DNA of 9,616 bases from Butyricicoccus sp. (GTDB lineage: Bacteria; Bacillota; Clostridia; Oscillospirales; Butyricicoccaceae). Positions 1-7,400 of the stretch are shown piece by piece. Each line of letters begins with the position of its first letter. Position 1 is the stretch's first letter. The position numbers and the translations under genes were made by a program. Under the pieces are notes generated by a model. It searched no databases. It was not told the DNA's origin and saw nothing but the letters and a program-made list of their open reading frames with translations. Location of the stretch: contig JAUMSA010000211.1 of the NCBI GenBank assembly GCA_031293105.1, forward strand, positions 1-9,616, written 5' to 3'.

Positions 1-869
1 CACCAACGGACTTCGGGATGCTCATCCAGCCGTTTTTGGGCGGCATCCAGAAAGTTCAGAGCCGCATCTCGGTCTCCACGTGATACCAACTCTGTGACAG
101 TCTGGAATTGGTGACGCAGGTCGTGCCGCTGGATTCGGATGCTTTCTTCGACTTCCTTTACGCTCTGTAATTTCTCCTTCAGGTCAGAAATCTGCACCGT
201 CAGCAGGGTGGCGCTTTGCTGTTCCATTTGAATGTTGTACTGTGCCACAAGGCTTTTGAATACGGCAATATACACAAAGGCCAGCGGGATGACAGCCGTG
301 TAGACATAGATCCGCTGGGGAAAGCTTTCCAGATAGCTGTTCGGCCAGGAAGCCACGAAAATAAGATAGGCGCAGAACACGCAGGGGATCAAAGTGAGCA
401 CGCCCCAGTGGTCCGGGATTACCTTGATCAATATGCGAAAGGGTCGCCGCAGAAAATGGCATTCCAAATAAATGACTGTGAAATAGAATGCGCACATGAG
501 CAAGATATTGACAACCGCAGAAAGACCGAGAGCCTCTGTCAGCCAGCGGATCATGGAGGCGGACAAGGTAGACACCATAATTTGCGTTGTATAATTGAAC
601 ACTGCCTGCGTCGGGCTATCATTCGCTGCCCAATATGTAAGAAAAGTAGCCGGAAGCGAAATGGTGAGAAAAAACACACGGAGTAGCAGCAGTTCTCCGC
701 CAACCCATAGTAAAATCAGGCTGGAACCAATCACCCAAATGCTGTAAAGCGCCATAATACATAGCAGTTTCCAGCGTCCAAAGCGAAACTCGGTCAAACT
801 TGCCATCATTCCCACTGTCATAATGGTGATTAAAAAGATGCGGAAGACGAGAAAAATTAGATTCGTCAT
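1..869 (-). CDS. Sensor histidine kinase, AgrC/HPK10-like, N-terminal part (3' end outside window)
   Basis: The minus-strand frame is open from an ATG at 869-867 to the window edge, giving 289 residues without a stop. Hydrophobic stretches at about residues 4-22, 34-56, 60-80, 116-135, 153-173 and 188-206 predict a polytopic sensor with roughly six or seven membrane segments. A charged, probably coiled-coil linker follows (about 210-245). Residues 248-253 read RHDLRH, the H-box style of AgrC/VirS-type (HPK10) kinases, with His249 the likely phosphate acceptor. In this family a GHKL ATPase domain follows, which would lie beyond the left edge, and the usual partner is a LytTR response regulator, not visible here. 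The start is supported by AAGGGG eight bases upstream. The gene is divergent from the small-protein and surface-protein genes. The ligand cannot be told from the sequence; an Agr-type peptide signal is only a family-level possibility. Confidence 0.9.
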   Translation of the reverse strand, partial: MTNLIFLVFRIFLITIMTVGMMASLTEFRFGRWKLLCIMALYSIWVIGSSLILLWVGGELLLLRVFFLTISLPATFLTYWAANDSPTQAVFNYTTQIMVSTLSASMIRWLTEALGLSAVVNILLMCAFYFTVIYLECHFLRRPFRILIKVIPDHWGVLTLIPCVFCAYLIFVASWPNSYLESFPQRIYVYTAVIPLAFVYIAVFKSLVAQYNIQMEQQSATLLTVQISDLKEKLQSVKEVEESIRIQRHDLRHQFQTVTELVSRGDRDAALNFLDAAQKRLDEHPEVRW

Positions 870-877
870 GGCGAATT

Positions 878-883
878 CCCCTT
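878..883 (-). promoter_or_regulatory. Ribosome binding site of the histidine kinase gene
   Basis: On the minus strand AAGGGG lies eight bases before the ATG at 869. It is a good though not perfect match to AAGGAGG and decides the kinase start. Confidence 0.7.
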
Positions 884-897
884 CACAGCGCATGCAA

Positions 898-926
898 ATT
901 TTACGCAAATAACCTCGAATTTTGAG
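898..926 (-). promoter_or_regulatory. Possible weak promoter of the histidine kinase gene
   Basis: The minus strand has TAAAAT (903-898), a 5/6 match to the sigma-A -10 box, suitably placed to give a leader of about 20 bases that includes the ribosome binding site. The box 17 bases further upstream (CTCAAA, 926-921) is a poor -35. An alternative, TTGCTC at 929-924, is spaced 20 bases away, which is too wide. The call rests mainly on the -10 and its location. Confidence 0.25.
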
Positions 927-933
927 CAACTAC

Positions 934-961
934 TTTCCAATATCGCAATGTTTTGTACAAT
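934..961 (+). promoter_or_regulatory. Candidate sigma-A promoter for the small-protein/surface-protein genes
   Basis: TTTCCA (934-939) and TACAAT (956-961) are separated by 16 bases. The -10 matches consensus at 5/6 positions and the -35 at 4/6. Transcription would begin near 968, giving a leader of about 50 bases before the ATG at 1020. The -10 overlaps an 8-base palindrome, TTGTACAA (953-960), which could be coincidence or an operator core. Confidence 0.4.
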
Positions 962-1005
962 GAAAATAGCATAGACGCTAAAAAACGTCAAGAGGGGTTA
1001 TGAAA

Positions 1006-1012
1006 AAGGAGG
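1006..1012 (+). promoter_or_regulatory. Ribosome binding site of the 76-residue protein
   Basis: AAGGAGG is a perfect Shine-Dalgarno match, seven bases before the ATG at 1020. It selects this start over the ATG at 1000, which opens a different, overlapping frame. Confidence 0.85.
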
Positions 1013-1019
1013 ACTGGCT

Positions 1020-1250
1020 ATGCAGTACGATCGTAAATTCCATTACGACCGGCGGGAGTCCCTGCCCGCGCCAAAACCAGGCGGCAGCGTATGGCCCCGG
1101 CAAAGCTGTCCGGAGTTTACGCCCAGAAAAGAACACCTGCCCATCGAGGGCAGCCAATGCTGGTTCTGCCGCTATGCGGATTTTCATCTGAAATGTCGGG
1201 TCGCGCTGGAGGTAGGCATCTGCTGCTGGCCGGAGATACAGATTGAATAA
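1020..1250 (+). CDS. Small cysteine-rich protein of unknown function (76 aa)
   Basis: This is a complete 76-residue frame with an ideal ribosome binding site. I do not recognise a named family. The N-terminal third is polar and rich in Arg, Pro and Lys. A central block (about 30-44: CPEFTPRKEHLPIEG) leads into a compact Cys/aromatic region. Six cysteines occur at 30, 47, 50, 59, 68 and 69, including a CxxC (47-50, CWFC) and a CC pair followed by WP. His39 and His56 could also be ligands. The pattern suggests a small metal-binding or redox-active cytoplasmic protein; there is no signal peptide or membrane segment. The giant surface-protein gene starts 88 bases downstream on the same strand with no obvious promoter or terminator between, so cotranscription is possible. 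The absence of secretion features argues against a direct structural role at the surface. Codingness is well supported, function is open. Confidence 0.8.
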   Translation: MQYDRKFHYDRRESLPAPKPGGSVWPRQSCPEFTPRKEHLPIEGSQCWFCRYADFHLKCRVALEVGICCWPEIQIE

Positions 1251-1279
1251 AAACAGCGCGACATGTGATTTCCGCTGCA

Positions 1280-1322
1280 CCGTCATCCAAGGAGCGCAGC
1301 GAGCGAAAGGTCGGCATGACGG
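1280..1322 (+). repeat. Inverted repeat in the leader of the surface-protein gene
   Basis: CCGTCAT (1280-1286) pairs with ATGACGG (1316-1322). Two further pairs (CC 1287-1288 with GG 1313-1314) are possible across one bulged C. An alternative stem pairs CGCTGC (1273-1278) with GCAGCG (1296-1301), which would compete with the first. There is no U-tract, so it is not an intrinsic terminator. It ends four bases before the AGGAGG ribosome binding site of the next gene, so it could affect mRNA stability or translation. Function is not shown. Confidence 0.4.
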
Positions 1323-1325
1323 AAC

Positions 1326-1331
1326 AGGAGG
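1326..1331 (+). promoter_or_regulatory. Ribosome binding site of the giant surface protein
   Basis: AGGAGG sits seven bases before the ATG at 1339. The frame stays open upstream to a TTG at 1243, but that start has no ribosome binding site, overlaps the small-protein gene, and would place 32 polar residues ahead of a normal signal peptide. The 1339 start is therefore preferred. Confidence 0.85.
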
Positions 1332-1338
1332 AACAAAG

Positions 1339-1425
1339 ATGAAAAAACGATGTCTAAGCATATTTCTTATACTGTGCCTGGTTTTGGGCATGATACCCGC
1401 CGTTGCGACTCCGGCGGCAGCGGCC
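1339..1425 (+). other. Signal peptide of the giant surface protein
   Basis: The start MKKR is followed by a hydrophobic core (residues 5-19) and a Pro/Ala-rich end at 20-29 with an AxA site, so cleavage after Ala28 or Ala29 is likely. No lipobox cysteine lies at the cleavage site, so this is a Sec/signal-peptidase-I type signal. Confidence 0.9.
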
Positions 1426-4400
1426 AGCGCGCTGGAACTGCCCAAGGGAGCAGGCTCCGGCAAGGGCTTCATCTACTACGATTTTGTGGAGACAACGCAG
1501 TTTGTCCCAGACAACACCTACGCCTTTTTAGACGGAACGTACGGCCGGAGTGACGCCGTGGCGCAGCTGGGTTCCGGTGCGATGCTGGAGGCCACAAACA
1601 AAGAGAACAAATCCTGGCAATACATGGTTAAGTATTATTATATGCTCCAGGACGGTTCTTTAGATCAGATCGCAAGTCAGATCAAGAAGGTTGCGGTCTA
1701 TGTCAATGTAGTAAATCCGGGTAAGGGGTTTGACTCCTGCCGCGGCGGCGGACTGTACCAAGTACCAGGCACTTCCAATCCCACCGAGTACCGCTATTTC
1801 TGCTGGGCCGGCGGCGCGCAGAATTGTGGGCCGCTGTATGCCTACACCTATCAAACCGCAGAAATTACATGGGACAATGTGACCGTCTACATCAACGACC
1901 CCGGCCGCACCGCTTCGAATAACAGCACTGACTACACGGTGAAGCTGACCTATGGAGACGACCAGACCGTCAAGCTGGACCCTCGGAGCTACACGGTGCA
2001 GTGCAGCGGGCAAAACGCCACCGTCACCATCACGGATAATGACGGAAATACCATCCAAGGTCAAGTGACCCTGCCCGGCGCGGTGATCTATCAGCCCGGC
2101 GCGCTGAACGTATCCGGAATACCTGCCAATCAAGGCATCCAGCCCGGCGGCTCGGTGCAGGTCGCCAGCGACCGTCCCACCCGTACCGGAGGATACGAAT
2201 TCCAGTGCTGGGAGGATGCAGATGGGAAGCAATACCAGCCCGGAGCCCCCATCGATTATAAGGCTGAGGGTTACACCCTGACTGCGGTATGGAAGGATAC
2301 CCAAGCCCCCACCTTTACCTGCGACACGGTGGAGGTGATGACCGGCACGACCGGCGAAGTGGTGCAAAACTCCATCAAGGCTGCCCTGAAGATCACGGAC
2401 AATGAATCGGTGACCGGGTGTACCGTCACGGTGAACGCAGACGATACCACCACTCAGAGCCGAGGCGAGAAGCAGGTTTCCGTCACGGTTCGGGATGCAG
2501 CAGGCAATCAAACCACGAAGAATGTGACTTTGAATGTGTTGCCCGGCCCGCTGGCCTTTGATGCGCCCACTTACAGTGATAACACCCTCTCAGTCATCCT
2601 GCGAGAGCCGGGGCCGGACACCATCACCGAGACCGGCATCGTTTGGGGCGTCATCAGCAGTCCTACGACTACGGTCAACAACGGGAGATATACAACATCC
2701 AGCCCGGTGACAACACCGGGGGCTTCCATCAGCACCACAGTGCAGCTGGCGGAGGGTGTGCCCTATTACGCCCGGGCTTATGCTAAGGTCGGTGATGTCA
2801 TTTACTACGGCCCTGAGGCCACCGTCGGCGACAGCATCCCCAGCTATGGCAAAATTACGATTAAAAATAACAATAATAATACCTTCACCGTCAGCCGCAG
2901 CGACGGCACCGACGGAGCGCAGACGGTCTACTATCGTACGGTCAACGGCTCCGCCGTGGGTGGTACCCACTTTGAGCACCAAAGCGGTACGGTGACCATT
3001 CCCGCGGGGCAAACTTCCGCAACCATCACCATTACCGAGCACGGTGTCAACGCCCAGTATGACGGAAATACCGCCACCGGCTATTCCAACGCGAACCGCA
3101 CCTATTCGGTGGAGATCTACCGGGTAGAAGGCGGTGCAGTGATCGAGGGCAACCGGGCCGCAGCCACCCGCACCATGGTGGGGAACACGACGGTTGACCG
3201 CAATAATTTTGCGGAAAAGACAGATAGTCGCCCGAACGAAACCAAGCGGGGCGATTACGACGTCGACGGAAATTTGGGCTGGACAAATGGTAAGACTGGT
3301 AGCGGACAGGAGCATATTAATGTTCAACCCGCTGCAAATATCCAGCCCTATATACAGGCAGTGTCTAGAGAAATCCGCTATTACGTAACCTTTGAGGCCA
3401 AAGAAAGTGAGAGCGGCTATCAGGCTGTTCAGATCGTGCCAGGGAGCGTTACCGACACCTCCATTTATCCCTACGATGATAAACTGAGCGGTTCTTATTC
3501 AGCATCCACATTAGCAGGGTACACGGCACTCTTTGAACACGGCAAGAGCAAAAACGACTCGAACTGGTATCCCTATCATTTTCCTGCGGGAGATTTCCCC
3601 AGCCAGTCCAATCTGAAACAGGAGGAATGGAAGGGGACCGATACCGGGGCCTATATTGCCTTTGCCGTAAACACTGAGCAGATTACTACCTCCTACGGCG
3701 CCTGTGGTTCGGGTAGTGACGCATGGTATACGCAAAATGTCGTCCACCACTACCAGTTCATCGACGATCAAGAACCCACGTTGTTGGCGGTTGCCGACAT
3801 GGGCGACAGCACCTACCGGGTGGGGGACAGTTTTACTGTGTCCTTGATTTTTGATGAGATTGTGGACATCCAGAACAGCACTAATCTGAACGCCAGCACC
3901 ATCAGCACCAGCTGGGGTACTGCTACCTATGCCGGCGGCGGGGACACCAACGTGCTCTATTTCACCGGTACGGTGCCCGCAAATGCCAGCAGCACGCTTA
4001 CAGTCAATAGCATCAACGCCACGATTAAAGATATGGCAAACAATGGGAGCACCCCCACGGTTAGCGGCAACATTACGGCCGATGTCGACACCCGGACACC
4101 ATCTTTTAACCTCTCTGCCGGTTCCGTTTCCGGCGGCGTGGGGCAGGCCACCATTGCAAGCGCGAACGAGAACACCACCTCTCTGCGGTATGCCTGGTCG
4201 CAGAGCAGCGCCATGCCCGCCACCGGCTGGATTCCCCTGACCAGCGATGAACTGGCGGCGGCGCAGACTACTGGCTTTACGGCCATGACACGGCAGGAAA
4301 GCGGTACCTGGTACCTTCATGTGCTGGGTATCTGCGACTCAAACGGCGCGCTGGTCTACAAGAGCACTAGTGTGAATTTCAGCAGTTCCAGCGACCCAAA

Positions 4401-7400
4401 TCCGGTACAGCCGCCTTCGATCAGCGTCTCTGTCAATAATGATGACTGGGCAACCAGCCGTACTATAACAGTAAACGCCCAAAACGGAACGACGGAGTAT
4501 CGCTATGGTGATGGGGCATGGCAGACCGTTTCCAGCAGCAGCGTCACCGTAAACCAAAACGGCACCTACGCCTTCCGCTGTGTATCCACGAGCGGCGAAG
4601 CGGTTACCGCCTCTGCGGAGGTGAGTAAGATCGACACCATCGACCCGAGCGCCTCCATTGGAGATATGACGGCCAATACGCCTACCCAAAAGGCTGGCGT
4701 TTACCATAGCATTACCTTGCCAGTAGATTATGGCGATACCCAGTCCGGGGTAAAAACAGCAGAGTATGTATGGAGTAGTTCGGTAACTGCACCCGATAGC
4801 GGTTGGGCTTCGATCGGAGACGACAACACTTCATTGACCTATCATGCCAGTGAGGCAAGCGAAGCGGACATTTACCTTCATTTTCGCGTGACCGATAATG
4901 TGGGGCATACTGTTATCGTCAGTTCTCCGGCCTATCAGGTGATTTCTGAGGAGGGCGCGAAAAACTACGCTCCCACCATCACCATTGGTCTGCTTATGAA
5001 CAAAGACGATGATTTTATCCCATGGGACGGCAAGACCTGGACCAACGAGACGCAAACGTTGGAGTGGGAACTGGCCGGGGAGAATACCGATAACTGTGTG
5101 GTCACGCTCCCGGATGGCAGAACCACCACTGATGAATCCGGCACTATTCTGGTGTCCCAGAATGGTACCTATGAGGTGTCTGTAGTAGACAATACTTACG
5201 GCGGCAGCAATTCGGCAAGCTATACCATCGACAAAATCGATACCACAGCCCCCAACGTATCCCACGACTGGGTATCCACAGGATGGCAGTCGAAAACGGT
5301 GACCGTCAAGTTTGATATAGAAGACCAGGGCGGCAGCGGACTGGATACAGCCAAATACAAAATCGTAGACAACAACACCGAAACGCCCACTGATTTGACT
5401 GCCTTTTCCTCGAATACAGGCGGTAATGTGACCGTCAGCGAGGACGGCACCTGGTATATCTACTATGAGGTCACTGACAATACGGCGGGTACCTATGGTG
5501 ACGGGACAGACCGCCCCGCCAACATCACCAGCGGTTTTGTAGGTCCCATCCAGATCAACACCGGCAAGCCGACCTTGCAGATCACCGGCGGCGAAACGGG
5601 CGCGAGCAGTTTGACCTTGGAGGTCACCTCTTCGGGCAGTGAGCGGGTCACAGTCGCCAAGGATAGCGGCCAAGCTACGCCGGTCGATGGATCGTACACC
5701 GTGACGGAGGCAGGCACATACACCTTTACTGCCACTTCCAACGCCGGGTTGACCACTCAACAAACTGTGCAGGTACATAGCATCACCTTTGACAGTGACG
5801 GCGGCAGCGCGGCCCCTTCCCAACTGGTGGTAAAAGGCGGCAAGGCCACAGAACCTTCCGTGCCTACCCGTTCCGGTTTCACTTTTGAGGGATGGATGAA
5901 CAGCACCGCCATGTGGGACTTTTCGACCGATGAAGTGAATCAAAACCTCAAGCTCACGGCCAAGTGGACGCTGAACACGCCTACCGTAACGCTGACGGCC
6001 AGCGCATCCCATGCCACCTACGGGGAGAATATCACCCTCACCGCTGATACTGGCTACGATGCAGGAGATGATGTAGACCTCACCTATACGTGGTACAAAG
6101 ATAGCAATACAACACCCATTGCGGGCGAAAGCGGCTCTACCCTGACCCTCTCCGATGTGGCTGACAGCGGCAGCTATTCTGTTAAGATTACCGCCAGCGG
6201 AGGCGGCCAGACCCAAACGTCTGCCAGCGACACCGTAACGATCGATATTGTGCCCCTGCCGGTGGTGCTGAGTTGGAATTACACAGCTCCTATCCCCTAT
6301 GACGGCCAGATGCATACTGTCGCCGCCACCATATCCAATCTGGTGGACGGCGATTCCTGCGACCTGACCCATGAGGGAACGAAAGAGACAGATGCCGTAG
6401 GAGACTACACGGTGACTGTCACCGGGCTGGACAATCCCAACTATACCTTGGATGGTGTCACAAACACGATCCACGCGTGGCAGATCATTCCGGCTACGGG
6501 CAATGCTTCTGTCACCATGGAGGATTGGATCTACGACGAGACAGCCAAGACCCCTGTCCCCGATTCTACTACCAACGGTACCAGCCACGTGACCTATCAC
6601 TACACCGGCACTACCAATGGCGGTGTCCCATATGATAGCAGCACCGTCCCCACGGATGCAGGTACTTATACCGTGACCGCCACCTTTGCAGCCACGGAAA
6701 ATTATGAGGAAGTCACTGCTACCGATGAATTCACCATCGCGCCCCGCCCGGTACAGCTGACTTGGAATGGTGAGACGAACATACCTTATGACGGCCAGAC
6801 GCACACCATCACCGCAGAGATTACCAATCTGGTGCCGAACGACGCCTGCAAGCTGACCTATGCGGACAACCAAAAGACCAATGCCGGGGCCTACACTGCC
6901 AAGGTCACTGGTGTCAGCAATCCCAACTATACGTTGGAGGGTGTCACAAATACGACCCAAGCATGGCAAATCATTGCGGTTTCGGGTAGTGCTTCGGTTA
7001 CCATGAAAGACTGGACCTATGGCAGTACAGCAAGCAGTCCTGTTCCGGTCTCGGATACCAATGGTACTGACAACGTAACCTACCACTACACTGGCACCAC
7101 CAGTGACGGTGCTCAATATGACAGCGACGCCGTCCCCACCGATGCGGGCAATTATACGGTTACTGCTACTTTTGCGGCAACCGCAAATCACGAAGCAGTC
7201 ACTGCCACGACCGATTTCACCATTGCGAAAAAGACCATTTTCGCCACTTGGTCGGGTCTGAATCAAGTGTATGGAAGCACCGAAACCGTGAAGGTGACAC
7301 TTTCCGGTGTCTTGGATGACGATGCGGTCACAGTAAAAATCAACGAAACGATTCCCCGCGATGCGGGTACCTATGAGCTGACTGCTGACCTTGCCGGTAC

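Noticed and set aside
216..686. 156-residue plus-strand ORF within the kinase
   Set aside because: It is antisense to the transmembrane kinase frame, has no ribosome binding site and encodes no recognisable domain.
946..962. CAATG direct repeat as a LytTR regulator site
   Set aside because: LytTR sites are usually 9-base repeats about one to two helical turns apart; this repeat is too short and does not match the consensus.
974..989. Small hairpin GACG ... CGTC in the leader
   Set aside because: The stem is only four base pairs and has no conserved context, so it is likely chance.
1000..1191. 63-residue plus-strand ORF starting at ATG 1000
   Set aside because: It overlaps the 76-residue gene in another frame. 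Its purine-rich stretch is only two bases from the ATG, while AAGGAGG is ideally placed for the start at 1020.
1243..1338. Extended N-terminus of the surface protein from TTG 1243
   Set aside because: There is no ribosome binding site. It overlaps the small-protein gene and would put 32 polar residues before a standard signal peptide.
978..1472. 164-residue minus-strand ORF across the small-protein gene
   Set aside because: It overlaps a well-supported gene, covers the promoter region and the start of the surface protein, and has low-complexity, unrecognisable content.
1660..4707. Further long antisense frames (1660-2511, 2590-3327, 3511-4320, 4339-4707)
   Set aside because: All are in the same codon-aligned antisense frame as the large one and are shadows of the sense codon bias.
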